DNA of 64,000 nt from a gamma proteobacterium symbiont of Taylorina sp. (GCA_025655455.1 JAHXIV010000007.1:1-64000), one strand, 5' to 3'. Shown: positions 38,593 to 50,992, counted from the stretch's first letter. Numbers and translations are program-made. Notes: generated by a model not told the origin, from the sequence alone.

Positions 38593-41500
38593 TTAAATTC
38601 TATCCAGCTCTTCAAGAGCCTGTTCAAAATCATAATTATCAATAGCCTTGACTAAACGTTTTAAAATAATTTTGTGAGCAGATATTCCCGGTAATTCTTC
38701 TATCACTTCTACAATATCTGTTGCATCAGGATCATCTTCTTCTAATAATTCTCGTAGTTGAGCGAGAAGAGTCTTGAACTTTTTTCTATTCAATACTTCA
38801 TTAGAGCTTTCTTTTTTAGTAGCAGTTGTACTTTGTAATGACTCCAGGCCTGTTAAAACCTGATTTAAATTTTTATCAACATCCCTTAATAAAATCTCTA
38901 TTTCTTCTGTCGATTGATTTTCTTTACATGCCAGCTCTAATGCCTGTACAGATTGATATAAATTTGTTGCACCAATATTACCAGCCACTCCTTTTAAGCT
39001 ATGAGCGCAGCGAGTAGTTGCTTCCTGATCCTTTTTTGAACGGTCGGTTGCCTGGGCTTGTTTAAATTGTCGGGTAAAATCGGATTCATTTTCCTTGAAC
39101 TTATTTAGTAGCTTTATATACAATTTTTGATTACCCTGGCAGGTGGCCAGTCCTTCAATGGTATTAACACCAGCCAGTTCGGGTAGTTGTGTTTTATCTT
39201 CTTTGTTATCACTTACATTATAGTTATTATCTAAATCATTTATAGCAATTTCCCTATCAGGATGAGAAGGCGTAATCCATTTTGCCATAATACTAAACAT
39301 TTCTTTCACATTAATGGGTTTGGCGATATGGTCATTCATCCCTGCTTCAAGTACTTTCTCTTTATCTCCCAGCATGGCGTTAGCGGTCATAGCCAGTATT
39401 GCTAAGTCCTGAAAGCGTTCCTGATTGCGTAATTTACGGGTGGCTTCATAACCATCCATTACAGGCATCTGACAATCCATTAAAATACCATCACAACTGC
39501 TGGCAAAATCTTCCTGAGCCATAATATCCAGTGCCTCTTGCCCATCATTAGCCACTTCCACACTGATTCCATTGGAGCTTAATAACTCCATCGCCAGTTC
39601 CTGGTTGATTTCATTATCTTCAACCAGCAATATTTGAGCACCGCGTAATTTTTGTATGGCTGCGCGGGCTTCATCTTGAGTATTGAGGCTTCGCTGTTCA
39701 CTGCTCACTTCATAACCCATGGCTATCATAATGGCATCCAGTAAACTCGATGGAGTGACCGGCTTGGTTAAAAATCCACTGATATTAATGCCTTGGGCTG
39801 CATGATGTGCTTCTTCTCGTCCATAGGCAGTCACCATAATCACCGTGGGAATTTCAGTGAGATTTGTATTAGCGTGAATTGCTTTGGTGGTTTCAATACC
39901 GTCCATGCCCGGCATTTTCCAATCCATTAAGACTAATTTATACGGGTCATAATTATTAGCCTGCTCTAATTGTACTAAAGCCGTTTCACCTGTGCCTGCC
40001 TGGTCAATACGCAGGCCAAAACTCGCTAACATAGCACTTAATATCTCTCGTGATGTACTATTGTCATCCACCACCAGCACGCGCATGGCTCCTAAATCAG
40101 TAGCGACGGAACGGCGTTTGGAAATCTCCCCCTGTTGTTTGCCAAGACAGGCGGTGAAGTGAAAAATACTGCCTTTATCTGGCTCACTTTCGACCCAGAT
40201 ATCTCCCTGCATTAATTCAGTGAGTTTTTTTGAAATAGACAGACCCAGACCGGTACCGCCGTATTTTCGTGTAGTGGAGGTATCAGCCTGTGAGAAAGAT
40301 TGAAATAATTTGCTTTGTTGCTCAGTCGTCATTCCCACACCGGTGTCGTGTACTGAGAACTGTAATTTAACCTCATTTTCACCTTCTTCAATGGCTTTAA
40401 CCCGAAAGACGATTTCCCCTGTTTCGGTAAATTTAACTGCATTATTGCCCAGATTGGTAAGTACTTGTCCCAAACGCAAAGGGTCACCTATCAGTGCCGT
40501 GGGCAAATCAGAGGGCAAATCAAACATTAGTTCAAGATTATTTTCTTCGGCTTTCAGACCTACCAGATTAGCCAGATTATCAAACACATCTTCCAGGCGA
40601 AAATCAACACTTTCCATATCCAGTTTACCGGCTTCAATCTTGGAAAAATCCAGAATATCATTGATAATGCCCAGCAGTGATTCTCCTGAACGGTGGACTT
40701 TTTCAACATAATTACGCTGTTTGCGGTTAAGTTCTGTTTGTAAGGCCAGGTGGGACATGCCGATAATCGCATTCATCGGGGTGCGGATTTCATGGGACAT
40801 ATTGGCTAGGAAGTCTGATTTAGAGCGAGTAGCTTCCTCTGCAATCTCTTTAGCATGATATAATTCTTTAGTTCTCACTTTTATTTGTTCTTCAAGTTGT
40901 TCCTTATGTTGCCTTATTTCAGTTCGAGCCTGCTGTGCATCTTCTGCTAAACTTATCGCATGAAGCCTCTCTTGCTGAGATTGCTTAATTTGATTTTTTA
41001 AATTTAATTCAGCACACCGACTTAAATAATTATTATGACTTAAAGAACCAATAAGCTTGGTAAAACCGGTTAAAAAACTTAACATGGTGGGCAGCTTTTC
41101 TTCATTGGTCACTGGTGCTTCATGTATAGCAGACAGGTAATCGGCCACATCAAAATCATGCTCTATTGCTTGTTGTATAAAAAAGTTCTCATCAGGCTCT
41201 TCTACAAAAAACTGACCAATAAAAAAGTTGGCCACATGATGACCTTCAATAATAATGGGTGAAGCACAATCATTCATACCATTTTTACAGCGGTAGAGTG
41301 AGTAATTTTCTCCTTTTTCTAAATTAAGTACTAACTCTGTATCACTTTCAATACATTTGGCACAGGTTTTTTTATTGATGCGATGGAAGGTGGAGCAAAC
41401 TCTTCCCCATTCTGATGTTGCCAAAATATTTGCCTCTAAATCGATAATAGCAACAGGAATACCGATAACTTGACATAAATCTTGAAAAATATCATTCATG

Positions 41501-42843
41501 TCTTCTTGTTTTAATAACTGAATAAAACTTTCCCTTACTTCTAGATAAGATCTTGAATAATTGCTGCTAGTATGAATAATTTTGGTATCAGGGGTATTTG
41601 AATTTTCAGGAAAAAAATCGAACCTTTTTTCTACTTCTCTATTATTGGTCTCTGCGTCTTCTCCACTATTTATCTCTGACTTAACTTCTGACTTAACTTC
41701 TGGCTTGTCTTCTGAACTGCTATTTGAAAAAGCAATAGTTTCTAGTCCCTTAACATCAATCTCTGAATCAAGCACATGATAGGGCTTAGAATAATTTAAT
41801 TGTGCTGAAAGTGCATTAACTTCTTGCTTAAGTTCTAAAATTCTATCTTCACGATCCTTAGTTAATCGATTAAATCGTTCCAGTTCATCTACTTTTTCTT
41901 TATTAAGTTTACTTTCGAACAGTGCAATTTCATCTTTTTTACGGTCTGTGATGTCAATAATCCAGGCTAAAATCGCTTTTTTACCTTGATAGCGATAAGA
42001 CATAAATGTTGCCATAACATCAAGAATTTCTTTATTGGCATTGTAAAGCTGTATCTCATTATTGCTCACAATACCCTCATCATTTAATTTCTGAATGATA
42101 AGCTGTCGTTGTTCCGCTTTAACATAATTATCAGTTGATGAACCACCAATTTCCACACCCAATAATTCTGAAATTTTTGAGTTACAGAATTTAAATACTC
42201 CATTGACGGTGATACCCACACCCACAGGGCTTTCATCCAGGATATGACCCAAAAACTCATGTTCTTCAGTTAAGTTATTTTCAGTGTATTGTTGTTTTAA
42301 AATGGTTTCTTGCAATTGAATCGAACTTTTTTTATGTAGCAGATCATTATTAATGAGCTTTTGATTTGATTGAATGAGTTCTAGAGTCATGTCAAGTATA
42401 TGAATAAAATGATTGATCAGTTGCTGCTCTTCTTTTGTTACATGTTTAGTTACTTTATCTAAAATACATAATGTGCCAAAAGGTGTTTTATCAGGCCAAT
42501 TTAGAGGAACTCCATAATAAGAAATCATGCCCAGCTCAATATCAGGATTCTTATCCCATTGAGGATCATCAGGCGCATTGGGAATATGTAAGGCTTGCTG
42601 TGTGTTTATTACAGTTTCACAATAGGGTTCATCTTCAAGCGGTGCTGTTTCAAAAGCCTTATAAGGTGAGTCTTTATGCTGAGAAGCAGACATAATCTCC
42701 ATGCTTGTTGGATTCATTCGCATAATAAGCGCTGCAGGTACATGGCAAAGCTTTGCAACTAAATTAGTAATTTCTTGCCATTGCTGCAAGGTTTCTGGAC
42801 TGATATCTGGATAATTATCATCCATAAGTTTTCTATGCGTCAT
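38593..42843 (-). CDS. Soluble hybrid kinase C: GAF, PAS, PocR-type sensor, HisKA, HATPase, REC2, Hpt
   Basis: 1416 residues from the ATG at 42843 (TGGA upstream); TTG 42858 and ATG 42825 are alternatives. There is no membrane segment. A GAF-like domain (about 15-170, [19 protein letters not shown]) is followed by PAS (about 190-310) and coiled coil. A PocR-type sensor domain (about 446-620) has [22 protein letters not shown] and a cysteine cluster; in known proteins this domain binds small hydrocarbon derivatives. HisKA lies near 681, then HATPase, receivers with LMDWKMPGM and MDCQMPVM, Hpt (AHSLKG) and tail. Bases 38981-40821 match kinase A. A small fossil leader ORF lies just upstream at 42848-42901. 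Confidence 0.92.
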   Translation of the reverse strand: MTHRKLMDDNYPDISPETLQQWQEITNLVAKLCHVPAALIMRMNPTSMEIMSASQHKDSPYKAFETAPLEDEPYCETVINTQQALHIPNAPDDPQWDKNPDIELGMISYYGVPLNWPDKTPFGTLCILDKVTKHVTKEEQQLINHFIHILDMTLELIQSNQKLINNDLLHKKSSIQLQETILKQQYTENNLTEEHEFLGHILDESPVGVGITVNGVFKFCNSKISELLGVEIGGSSTDNYVKAEQRQLIIQKLNDEGIVSNNEIQLYNANKEILDVMATFMSYRYQGKKAILAWIIDITDRKKDEIALFESKLNKEKVDELERFNRLTKDREDRILELKQEVNALSAQLNYSKPYHVLDSEIDVKGLETIAFSNSSSEDKPEVKSEVKSEINSGEDAETNNREVEKRFDFFPENSNTPDTKIIHTSSNYSRSYLEVRESFIQLLKQEDMNDIFQDLCQVIGIPVAIIDLEANILATSEWGRVCSTFHRINKKTCAKCIESDTELVLNLEKGENYSLYRCKNGMNDCASPIIIEGHHVANFFIGQFFVEEPDENFFIQQAIEHDFDVADYLSAIHEAPVTNEEKLPTMLSFLTGFTKLIGSLSHNNYLSRCAELNLKNQIKQSQQERLHAISLAEDAQQARTEIRQHKEQLEEQIKVRTKELYHAKEIAEEATRSKSDFLANMSHEIRTPMNAIIGMSHLALQTELNRKQRNYVEKVHRSGESLLGIINDILDFSKIEAGKLDMESVDFRLEDVFDNLANLVGLKAEENNLELMFDLPSDLPTALIGDPLRLGQVLTNLGNNAVKFTETGEIVFRVKAIEEGENEVKLQFSVHDTGVGMTTEQQSKLFQSFSQADTSTTRKYGGTGLGLSISKKLTELMQGDIWVESEPDKGSIFHFTACLGKQQGEISKRRSVATDLGAMRVLVVDDNSTSREILSAMLASFGLRIDQAGTGETALVQLEQANNYDPYKLVLMDWKMPGMDGIETTKAIHANTNLTEIPTVIMVTAYGREEAHHAAQGINISGFLTKPVTPSSLLDAIMIAMGYEVSSEQRSLNTQDEARAAIQKLRGAQILLVEDNEINQELAMELLSSNGISVEVANDGQEALDIMAQEDFASSCDGILMDCQMPVMDGYEATRKLRNQERFQDLAILAMTANAMLGDKEKVLEAGMNDHIAKPINVKEMFSIMAKWITPSHPDREIAINDLDNNYNVSDNKEDKTQLPELAGVNTIEGLATCQGNQKLYIKLLNKFKENESDFTRQFKQAQATDRSKKDQEATTRCAHSLKGVAGNIGATNLYQSVQALELACKENQSTEEIEILLRDVDKNLNQVLTGLESLQSTTATKKESSNEVLNRKKFKTLLAQLRELLEEDDPDATDIVEVIEELPGISAHKIILKRLVKAIDNYDFEQALEELDRI
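38981..40821. repeat. 1,841-bp duplicated kinase core, copy 2
   Basis: Counterpart of 28883-30723. The left edge falls in the Hpt domain (after the GATNLY/GATDLY divergence) and the right edge just upstream of the HisKA motif (at AKSDF/SKSDF), so the block swaps the catalytic core without the sensor or the tail. Confidence 0.9.
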
Positions 42844-42847
42844 AAAA

Positions 42848-42901
42848 CTAAATTCCAATTAACTTGTTCTGTGTTAAGCCTGGTTTTGGTTCTGTATTCA
42901 T
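42848..42901 (-). pseudogene. Fossil leader of a receiver gene (17 codons)
   Basis: The minus strand reads [17 protein letters not shown] then a stop. It resembles the first residues of the lone receiver at 22937 (SKPGLSKKKLILIVDD) and of the kinase at 23208 (MNTDKPGNNKKTILIVDD). The frame breaks exactly where the receiver should begin. It looks like the leftover start of a receiver gene displaced by kinase C; it might alternatively act as a short leader peptide. Confidence 0.4.
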
Positions 42902-42931
42902 AATCTGATATTACACCTCTATAATTGAAAA

Positions 42932-45900
42932 TTAAGTCTCATTAATTTTATCTAGCTCTTTAAGCGCCAGTTCAAAATCATATTTATCAATTGCCTTTAA
43001 TAGAAGTTTTAAAACAATCTTATGACTGGATATACCCGGTAAGTCCTCTATTTCTTCAACAATATCGGCTGCATCAGGATCATCATCTTCTAATAATTCA
43101 CGCAGTTGAGCTAGTAAGGAGCTAAGTTGCTCTGTATCCAGTGCTGCATTATTTGTTTCTTTTGCTGACTCTGGTGTTGAGTTATTTAATGCATCTAAAG
43201 AAGCCAAGACGACTGACAAATTTTTATCCACATCATTTAATAACAACGCTATTTGTTCATCGGATTGATTTTCTTTACAAGCCGACTCCAATTCCTGTGC
43301 TGTTTTAAATAAATCCTTTGCTCCAATATTACCCGCCACACCTTTTAAGCTATGAACACAGCGGGTGCTTGCTTCACTATTATTATTGGACTTATCTGTC
43401 TCTTGTGCCTGTTTAAATTGCTCGGTAAAATCAGACTCAGTGTCTTTAAAAGAGTGATTGAATTTGATTAATAATTTACGATAGAGTTTTTCATTTCCCT
43501 GACAGGTTTCCAGTCCTTCACCGGTATCTATGCCATTCAGTTTGGGCAGCTTGCTATTATCATTGCCATTATCAAAATCATCTAAATGGCTGGGGGATAC
43601 GGCTCTGTCTGGATGAGCAGGGCTTATCCAATTAGCCATAATGTTAAACATCTCATTGATATCAATGGGTTTGGCAATGTGGTCATTCATGCCTGCGGCT
43701 AATACTTTTTCCTTATCTCCCAACATGGCATTAGCTGTCATGGCTAATATGGGTAATGTTTTAAATTGCTCCTGCTTGCGTAATTTCCTGGTTGCTTCAT
43801 AACCATCCATTATCGGCATTTGACAATCCATTAAAATCCCATCACAGTCATTGGCAAATGTTTCATCTGCCATTTTATCTAAGGCCTGTTGTCCATCATT
43901 GGCCACCTCAACACTCACTCCATTGGAAAGTAATAACTCTATGGCCAGTTCCTGGTTGATTTCATTGTCCTCAACTAATAAGATTTTGGCACCACGAAGT
44001 TTTTTAATCGCTGCTTGTGCATTGCCCTGATGACCCATACTGCGTTGTTCTTGACTCACCTCATGACCCATAGCCAGCATAATGGCATCCAGTAAACTGC
44101 TTGAGGTGACCGGCTTCGTTAAAAAAACACTGATATTAACGTCTTGTGCTTCATGATAGGCTTCTTCTTTCCCATAAGCGGTAACCATAATTATTGTAGG
44201 AATTTCAGTTAAATTACCATTGGACTGAATCGCTCGAGTGGTTTCAAAACCATCCATACCCGGCATCTTCCAATCCATAAAGACCAGTTTATAAGGATCA
44301 TTATCATTGGCCATCTCTAGTTGTGCTATCGCCTTCTCTCCTGTTCCCGCCTGGTCTATACGCAGCTCAAAACTGGCCAGTAGACTGCTGAGAATTTCAC
44401 GAGAGGTTTGATTATCGTCCACCACTAAAACCCGCATAAAGCCTAAATGACCAATCGTAGAACGACGTTTGGATAACACCCCGCTTTGTTTGCCTAATTT
44501 AGCCGTAAAATGGAAGATACTGCCCTTTCCTTGTTCACTTTCGACCCATATATCGCCATCCATTAACTCAGTGAGTTTCTTACAGATAGACAAACCCAGT
44601 CCCGTACCACCGTATTTACGTGTAGTGGATGTATCGGCCTGAGAGAATGACTGGAATAATTTACTTTGCTGCTCAGCAGACATACCTACACCGGTATCAC
44701 GTACTGCAAAGTGTAATTGTGCTCCTTTTTCATCCTGCTCAATAACTTCTATTTTAAATACAATTTCTCCCTGCTCGGTAAACTTAATCGCATTATTACC
44801 CAGATTGATGAGGATCTGTCCCAAACGCAGGGGATCACCAATCAGGGCAGTCGGCACTTCCACCGGCAAGTCAAACATTAACTCAAGTCCTTCTTCTTCA
44901 GCCTTAAGGCCAAGCAGATTAGCCAGATTATCAAATACATCTTCCAGACGAAAGTCAATAGCTTCCATATCCAGTTTGCCCGCCTCAATCTTGGAAAAGT
45001 CCAGAATATCATTAATAATACCGAGTAATGCTTCACCTGAATGATGCACTTTCTCAATATAATTACGCTGTTTACGGTTGAGTTCGGTCTGTAATGCCAG
45101 ATAGGACATGCCGATAATAGCATTCATCGGGGTGCGGATTTCATGGCTCATATTGGCCAGGAAATCTGATTTGGCTTGTGTAGCTTCTTCAGCAACATTT
45201 ATTGCCCTAGCCAATTTAATCTGAGCTAATTTTTCCTTTGTAATATCTTGAGCCACCCCATACATAAATTCCGCTTTGCCCTGTTTGTCATTAAACACTT
45301 CTCCTATAGCATGTACCCAGATAATTTTGTTATCAACAGGGCGTTTATAGGCATAAACAGCATCATATTTTGGAATTTCTCCTGATATAGCGGCAGCATA
45401 ATTATCAAAATTTTTAATGGCAGCTTCTGCATCCCCGGCTTTAACACATTCTGCCCAATGTCCCATTAACTTATAACGATATCCATCAGTAGGAATATCT
45501 CCAAAAATAGCGACTGTACGCTCTGATGAGGTGTAATATTCCTGATCATTCAGATCAATTGACCAAAAACCAGATTGGGTCAATTCTAATGCCTTATCAG
45601 ACATAAAGCGTATATGTTCCATTGCCGATGCTGCTTCTTTTCTTAATGTAATATCACTAAAGGTTATTACAGAACCAGCAATTTTATTATCAATAATTAT
45701 CGGACGAGCTTTATACTCAACAGGAAAATTGCTTCCATCTTTACGCCAAAGCACCTCATTATCAATATGACTGATTTTCCCTTCATTTAAGGCATGATAC
45801 ATTGGGCAAAGCTCAGCAGGATAAACACGACCATCAGCATAAGTATGATGAATAATCGGATGAATTTTTTGTCCCAAAATTTCATCTTCTTTATATTGCA

Positions 45901-47116
45901 GCATTTCCAGTGCAGCAGGATTGATAAAGTTAACCAATCCGTCCTGAGCAACGCCAAAAATACCCTCACCGATAGAAATCAGTAATAATCGTATTTGTTC
46001 TTCAGCCTGAATGATTGCATTTTCACTTTGTTTTCGTTCTGTAATATCACGAACACTGGCACTAAAAATAATCTGAGAATCAATTTCAAAGGTACTTAAA
46101 GTAAATTCTATCGGGATCAAATGGCCTTTTTTATGCAGTCCATTAACTTCAATTAATCCCTTTCCAAGTATATGAGTTTCTTTTGTGTTTAAGTACCGTA
46201 GAATACCCTCTGTATGTGCCTTTTTCATGTCATCAGGAATAATAATTTGAACAGGTTGATGCAGAATCTCCCCTTCAGTATAACCAAAAATTGATTCAGC
46301 TGCTTTATTCCAGGAGGTGATCGTATTTTCATGATTGATTAGAATGATACCTTCCTGTGAATTCTCAATAATTGAACGAACCCGGGTTTCTGACTCTATT
46401 TGAGATTTTAACACTGCCTCCATATCAATATTTTTTTGATCCAGCATAGCAATATATTTGTCTTGTCTTTTTTCTGCTTTTTGAACAAACTTTAATTGCT
46501 TTTTCAAGTCAGCTTTTTGATTAACATTCATGCTTTGCAGATCATGGATTATTAGAAAATTATTTTTATCTTTATTAATAAGTATTCCCAGTACAAATAA
46601 CTCTAATACCACATAAAAAGCATGCAAAAAGGCAATACTATAACTACAGCCATAGTTAAAAATAAGAATGGGAGAACCAAAAAGTTCACTATTATTGAGT
46701 TGTAAATAGGTAAATAGCAGATGATGAAGAATCGTGTACAGCACAGCAGCAATCAATGGTTTTAAATCTTTATATATCACCAGAAAAGACAGGGCAACAA
46801 AAAAATGAAAATGCATTTCAATACGCCCCAGATTTTGCTGCACTGAAATAATACTAAATGTGATTAAACAAAGTGCCATCGTTATTCTATAAAAAGCCGT
46901 TCCTTTGTACCATTGGTAAAGTAAAGCTGAAATCGAGAATACAAGCCCCCCTGTTATAAAACCAAAAAGATATGTACTATAAAACATGCCGCTGAAAGTG
47001 GATACTAATAACCAGTGTAGAAAAACCAGTATTAACATGAAACGATCAGCTTTAAGAAAATCTGCCTTTAATTCAGTTGAATTTCCCTGCTGATTTAAGA
47101 AGTTTAATAAATTCAT
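42932..47116 (-). CDS. Hybrid kinase D: His-rich multi-TM sensor, PAS3, HisKA, HATPase, REC2, Hpt
   Basis: 1394 residues. About six membrane helices (25-190) include [14 protein letters not shown] and [10 protein letters not shown], a cluster of histidines placed to bind a metal or heme within the membrane (inference). A coil is followed by PAS domains at about 242, 375 and 505, two with PAC-type ends. HisKA near 655 has [17 protein letters not shown], then HATPase ([12 protein letters not shown]), receivers with FMDWKMPGM and MDCQMPIM, Hpt (VHSLKG) and the helical tail. It overlaps the upstream SCO-like gene by 4 bp (ATGA), tying the two together. The tail region 42964-43240 is nearly the same as in kinase E, while the HisKA-HATPase part is closest to kinase F. 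Confidence 0.92.
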   Translation of the reverse strand: MNLLNFLNQQGNSTELKADFLKADRFMLILVFLHWLLVSTFSGMFYSTYLFGFITGGLVFSISALLYQWYKGTAFYRITMALCLITFSIISVQQNLGRIEMHFHFFVALSFLVIYKDLKPLIAAVLYTILHHLLFTYLQLNNSELFGSPILIFNYGCSYSIAFLHAFYVVLELFVLGILINKDKNNFLIIHDLQSMNVNQKADLKKQLKFVQKAEKRQDKYIAMLDQKNIDMEAVLKSQIESETRVRSIIENSQEGIILINHENTITSWNKAAESIFGYTEGEILHQPVQIIIPDDMKKAHTEGILRYLNTKETHILGKGLIEVNGLHKKGHLIPIEFTLSTFEIDSQIIFSASVRDITERKQSENAIIQAEEQIRLLLISIGEGIFGVAQDGLVNFINPAALEMLQYKEDEILGQKIHPIIHHTYADGRVYPAELCPMYHALNEGKISHIDNEVLWRKDGSNFPVEYKARPIIIDNKIAGSVITFSDITLRKEAASAMEHIRFMSDKALELTQSGFWSIDLNDQEYYTSSERTVAIFGDIPTDGYRYKLMGHWAECVKAGDAEAAIKNFDNYAAAISGEIPKYDAVYAYKRPVDNKIIWVHAIGEVFNDKQGKAEFMYGVAQDITKEKLAQIKLARAINVAEEATQAKSDFLANMSHEIRTPMNAIIGMSYLALQTELNRKQRNYIEKVHHSGEALLGIINDILDFSKIEAGKLDMEAIDFRLEDVFDNLANLLGLKAEEEGLELMFDLPVEVPTALIGDPLRLGQILINLGNNAIKFTEQGEIVFKIEVIEQDEKGAQLHFAVRDTGVGMSAEQQSKLFQSFSQADTSTTRKYGGTGLGLSICKKLTELMDGDIWVESEQGKGSIFHFTAKLGKQSGVLSKRRSTIGHLGFMRVLVVDDNQTSREILSSLLASFELRIDQAGTGEKAIAQLEMANDNDPYKLVFMDWKMPGMDGFETTRAIQSNGNLTEIPTIIMVTAYGKEEAYHEAQDVNISVFLTKPVTSSSLLDAIMLAMGHEVSQEQRSMGHQGNAQAAIKKLRGAKILLVEDNEINQELAIELLLSNGVSVEVANDGQQALDKMADETFANDCDGILMDCQMPIMDGYEATRKLRKQEQFKTLPILAMTANAMLGDKEKVLAAGMNDHIAKPIDINEMFNIMANWISPAHPDRAVSPSHLDDFDNGNDNSKLPKLNGIDTGEGLETCQGNEKLYRKLLIKFNHSFKDTESDFTEQFKQAQETDKSNNNSEASTRCVHSLKGVAGNIGAKDLFKTAQELESACKENQSDEQIALLLNDVDKNLSVVLASLDALNNSTPESAKETNNAALDTEQLSSLLAQLRELLEDDDPDAADIVEEIEDLPGISSHKIVLKLLLKAIDKYDFELALKELDKINET

Positions 47117-47694
47117 TTAATTTCCTGACTTTTAACTTTGGCTAAGGGCTTTATATCATTTACAATCACATTTTCACTAAATGGAACCTGGGTATAAATC
47201 CTGGTCAAATAATAATTGTTTTCTATCTTTTGCAGCCGATACAAAAAAGCAGAGTGTTCCAGTTGATTATCCGCTGTTAATGCAGGTGCACTATAAACTT
47301 TAAATTCCTCAGTGATTGGAACAAGTTGCTTCTGAGTAAAATAGACCCCTTTAAACTGAGGGTGAAAAGACTTAGCAAAAAGTTCAGGGGCATTAGTATT
47401 ATTAATCGGTGAAAGATTAATGAATAATACGCCCACATCTAATTGCTTTTGCTGTAAGACCTTGTATATTTCTGCCAACTCCAACAAGCGCGGTGTACAA
47501 ATATGAATACAACCCACATAACCGAAAAAAACTAAGAGATCCTTATCGTCATATTGATCAAAATAAGTTGCTTCTATTTTTTGATCAAGCTCAACATAAG
47601 CATTATCTGCAAAAAAAAATCCCCATAAAGGTATGACTATTATCATTGCCAATACGACTAAACCAGCTAATATTTTTTTTAAATTATTCATCAT
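47113..47694 (-). CDS. SCO1/SenC-type thioredoxin-fold protein
   Basis: 193 residues with an N-terminal membrane anchor (about 7-29) and an extracytoplasmic thioredoxin-like domain. [15 protein letters not shown] holds a CxxxC pair followed by a proline-containing turn, as in SCO/SenC/PrrC proteins (usually CPxxCP). These bind copper, deliver it to cytochrome oxidase or act as redox sensors. The family's distal histidine is not obvious, so copper binding is uncertain. The gene overlaps kinase D by 4 bp, and no oxidase genes are nearby. A role as sensory partner of that kinase is the likeliest reading, by inference. Confidence 0.75.
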   Translation of the reverse strand: MMNNLKKILAGLVVLAMIIVIPLWGFFFADNAYVELDQKIEATYFDQYDDKDLLVFFGYVGCIHICTPRLLELAEIYKVLQQKQLDVGVLFINLSPINNTNAPELFAKSFHPQFKGVYFTQKQLVPITEEFKVYSAPALTADNQLEHSAFLYRLQKIENNYYLTRIYTQVPFSENVIVNDIKPLAKVKSQEIK

Positions 47695-47754
47695 ATATTT
47701 AAACTATCAATTCAGGCAGACGTTCAATAAGATAAGACAGGTCTATTTTAAACC

Positions 47755-47850
47755 TTAAGAGCCTTCAGCCAACATGAATTTGGCCACCATCATTTGTAGC
47801 AATATAAAAATTCTATAAATGATGGAGGATAAATTTTTGTTACTTAGAAG
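47755..47850 (+). repeat. Palindromic repeat family, copy D1
   Basis: Begins TTAAGAGCCTTCAGCCAACA and ends TTTTTGTTACTTAGAAG, in line with the ends of copies A and B. The interior stem is different in sequence but pairs well: CCACCATCATTTGTAG with CTATAAATGATGGAGG. Stem change with kept pairing argues that the structure matters. Confidence 0.6.
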
Positions 47851-47945
47851 TGCCCACAGCCAAAAAAATTGGCACGAATTATTTTAAGTAATATAAAAAT
47901 AGCTTTAAATCATTTGTGTCAATTTTTTGTTACTCAAGAGTCTTA
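47845..47945 (+). repeat. Palindromic repeat family, copy D2
   Basis: Begins TTAGAAGTGCCCACAGCC, sharing its first bases with the end of D1, and ends AATTTTTTGTTACTCAAGAG. The arms AATTGGCACGAAT and ATTTGTGTCAATT pair imperfectly around an AT-rich tip. D1 and D2 form a tandem pair. Confidence 0.55.
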
Positions 47946-48046
47946 ATTATGGTTGTCTTTTCTATATTTCCAATAATAGTAATTATTGAAGAAAAACCTA
48001 AAGTCAGGAATCCTGAAACTTTATAGTTAGAGTTATTTATCATTAC

Positions 48047-50992
48047 CTATTTCCTCAAAACAATGGGTATTATATCTAACTCTTCAAGCGCCAGTTCAAA
48101 ATCATATTCATCAATTGCCTTTAATAGACGTTTTAAAACAATCTTATGACTGGATATGCCCGGTAAGTCCTCTATTTCTTCAACAATATCAGCCGCATCA
48201 GGATCATCATCTTCTAACAAGTCACGCAGTTGAGCTAGTAAGGAGCTAAGTTGCTCTGTATCCAGTGCTGCATTATTTGTTTCTTTTGCTGACTCTGGTG
48301 TTGAGTTACTTAATGCATCTAAAGAAGTCAGGACGACTGACAAACTTTTGTCCACATCATTTAATAATTGTGCTACTTGCTCGTTGGGTTGATTTTCTTT
48401 ACAAGCATTCTCTAATGCCTGGACAGACTGATATAAATCTTTTGCTCCTATGTTTCCAGACACTCCTTTTAAACTGTGAGCGCAGCGAGTGCTTGCTTCC
48501 CGGTCATTTTTTGAATTGTCGATTGCCTGGGCTTGTTTAAATTGTCGGGTAAAATCTGACTCATTTTCTTTAAACTTGGTGAGTAGCTTTTCGTAGAGCT
48601 TTTGATTGCCCTGACAGGTAGCAAGACCTGTTTGTGTATCAATCCCCTTAAGTTCAGGTAGAGATTTCTCTAGTCGATTATAATCTATATTATCTGTGTT
48701 GCCCGAGGCAATTTCCCTATCTGGATTAGAAGGTGTAATCCACTTTGCCATAATGCTAAACATTTCTGTGACATTAATGGGTTTGGCAATATGGTCATTC
48801 ATGCCAGCATCAAGTACTTTTTCCTTATCTCCCAGCATGGCATTCGCTGTCATCGCCAGTATGGGTAAGTCCTTAAATCGCTCTTGTTTACGTAAGTGAT
48901 GGGTTGCTTCATAACCATCCATCACAGGCATTTGACAATCCATTAACACACCATCACAGCTGCTTGCAAAGTCTTCATTGTTCAGCATATCCAATGCTTG
49001 TTGACCATCATTAGCCACTTCAACACTGACACCATTGGAAATTAATAATTCCATCGCCAACTCTTGATTAATTTCATTATCTTCAACCAGCAGTACCATG
49101 GCACCTCGAAGTTTTGTAATTGCCGCTTGTGCATTACCTTGAGTACTCATACTGTATTGTTCTCGACTCACCTCATGACCCATGGCAAGCATAATGGCAT
49201 CAAGTAAGCTGCTTGAAGTTATTGGCTTGGTGAGAAAACCACTGATATTAACCCCTTGAGCGGAATGTTGGGCTTCTTCCCGTCCATAAGCAGTGACCAT
49301 AATCACAGTAGGTACTTCACTTAGCTTATTGTTGGACTGAATGGCTTTAGTGGTTTCAATACCATCCATGCCCGGCATTTTCCAATCCATTAAAACTAAT
49401 TTATACGGGTCATAATCATTGGCCTGCTCTAATTGTAACAGGGCTGTTTCACCCGTACAGGCCTGGTCAATACGCAAACCAAAGCTGGCCAGCATAGTGC
49501 TTAAAATTTCCAGTGAGGAGCTATTGTCATCCACAACAAGAACTCGCATTGAGCCTAAATCAGTAGCAACTGAGCGGCGTTTGGAAATTACGCCCTGCTG
49601 CTTGCCAAGGCTAGCAGTAAAGTGAAAGACACTGCCTTTACCTGATTCACTTTCTACCCATATCTCGCCTTGCATCAGCTCCGTCAGTTTTTTAGAAATG
49701 GATAAGCCTAAGCCCGTGCCACCATATTTGCGGGTAGTGGAAGTATCTGCCTGTGAGAAAGATTGAAATAATTTGTTCTGTTGCTCAGGCGTCATGCCTA
49801 CACCAGTGTCATACACAGAAAAATGCAATTGTATACCTTTTTCATCCTGCTCAATCACTTTAACCCGAAAGACTATTTCACCTTTGTCTGTGAATTTAAC
49901 CGCATTATTACCTAAATTAGTTAATATTTGTCCTAGGCGCAGTGGGTCACCTATTAAGGCAGTCGGAAGCTCTGCGGGAATATCAAACATCATTTCAAGA
50001 CCTTGCTCTTCTGCTTTTAAACCAACCAGATTAGACAGATTATCAAATACATCTTCCAGTCGAAAGTCAATGGCTTCCATATCCAGCTTACCGGCTTCTA
50101 TTTTGGAAAAATCCAGAATATCATTGATAATACCTAATAAGGATTCAGCTGAACGATGCACTTTTTCAATATAATTACGCTGTTTACGATTCAACTCTGT
50201 TTGCAAAGCCAGGTGTGACATACCGATAACGGCATTCATGGGGGTACGGATTTCATGGGACATATTGGCCAGAAAATCTGATTTAGCCTGATTTGCCTCT
50301 TCTAATTTAGCTTCATGTTGTTTTGTTGACTGTATATACGTTTGTACCATTCGATAAACAAAAAACAGGATTAATTTTAAAATTAATATTTCAACTATTG
50401 CAGTACCAACCAGAGTATAGTACGCCGTAAATGAGTTTTTCTGAGCATTATTAGAGACAGATTCACTGGAAAAAAACTGTTTTTGACCATATTCTTTCAG
50501 TGCCTTTTGTAATTCTAAATAATATTTGGTTTCTTCCTGAGTCACATTAATAAATGAAGCAACTCGTATTCCTTCATTGATATAATAACTAGTGCCAAAT
50601 AATGATTTTTTATAATTATGCCATTTGTCTAAAATATTTTTGCTCTGACTATTAGGAGCTAATTGTTTCAACACTTTTTCCAGTGCCTTGATTTTCTCAT
50701 CACGCTCTTTTTTTACTTGATAAACCAATTTTTTATTTGGAGACAGAACCATTTGCATCGATAAAATTCTAATCTGTGATATAGGTGTTGATATATTACT
50801 TGCAAGATCATTAAGATTATTTGCATTATTACGCATGGTAGCAATTGACTCATCAACTTTTTCAAGATTAGACAGGTTATATAAACTTTGTATAATTAAA
50901 ATAGCCGAAGCAGCAAGAATCAAAAAAATAATATTTCTTGATAATTTCTTTTCTTTATTTAAACCATAAGTGTTTTTACTATGGACGTTCAT
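48047..50992 (-). CDS. Hybrid kinase E: two-TM sensor, HisKA, HATPase, REC2, Hpt
   Basis: 981 residues from the ATG at 50992, chosen because AAGAGGAG lies at ideal distance upstream; an earlier in-frame start at 51022 is less likely. TM1 (about 20-40) and TM2 (about 195-220) flank a small helical periplasmic sensor of about 155 residues. There is no PAS or HAMP; a short coil leads to HisKA ([13 protein letters not shown] near 250), HATPase, receivers with LMDWKMPGM and MDCQMPVM, Hpt (AHSLKG) and tail. The start overlaps the end of the SBP family 5 gene by 14 bp, so a binding-protein-to-kinase signal is plausible. The tail 48088-48364 is nearly identical to that of kinase D. Confidence 0.92.
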   Translation of the reverse strand: MNVHSKNTYGLNKEKKLSRNIIFLILAASAILIIQSLYNLSNLEKVDESIATMRNNANNLNDLASNISTPISQIRILSMQMVLSPNKKLVYQVKKERDEKIKALEKVLKQLAPNSQSKNILDKWHNYKKSLFGTSYYINEGIRVASFINVTQEETKYYLELQKALKEYGQKQFFSSESVSNNAQKNSFTAYYTLVGTAIVEILILKLILFFVYRMVQTYIQSTKQHEAKLEEANQAKSDFLANMSHEIRTPMNAVIGMSHLALQTELNRKQRNYIEKVHRSAESLLGIINDILDFSKIEAGKLDMEAIDFRLEDVFDNLSNLVGLKAEEQGLEMMFDIPAELPTALIGDPLRLGQILTNLGNNAVKFTDKGEIVFRVKVIEQDEKGIQLHFSVYDTGVGMTPEQQNKLFQSFSQADTSTTRKYGGTGLGLSISKKLTELMQGEIWVESESGKGSVFHFTASLGKQQGVISKRRSVATDLGSMRVLVVDDNSSSLEILSTMLASFGLRIDQACTGETALLQLEQANDYDPYKLVLMDWKMPGMDGIETTKAIQSNNKLSEVPTVIMVTAYGREEAQHSAQGVNISGFLTKPITSSSLLDAIMLAMGHEVSREQYSMSTQGNAQAAITKLRGAMVLLVEDNEINQELAMELLISNGVSVEVANDGQQALDMLNNEDFASSCDGVLMDCQMPVMDGYEATHHLRKQERFKDLPILAMTANAMLGDKEKVLDAGMNDHIAKPINVTEMFSIMAKWITPSNPDREIASGNTDNIDYNRLEKSLPELKGIDTQTGLATCQGNQKLYEKLLTKFKENESDFTRQFKQAQAIDNSKNDREASTRCAHSLKGVSGNIGAKDLYQSVQALENACKENQPNEQVAQLLNDVDKSLSVVLTSLDALSNSTPESAKETNNAALDTEQLSSLLAQLRDLLEDDDPDAADIVEEIEDLPGISSHKIVLKRLLKAIDEYDFELALEELDIIPIVLRK

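Larger units (their letters stand above)
47695..48046. other. Intergenic region with tandem palindromes
   Basis: 352 bp between kinase E (upstream in transcription) and the SCO-like gene. About 190 bp are two tandem palindromic repeats (47755-47945); the rest shows no coding signs. Because kinases before and after are co-directional, this is the main break in the 30-kb array and may hold a terminator, a processing site or a new promoter. Confidence 0.6.
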
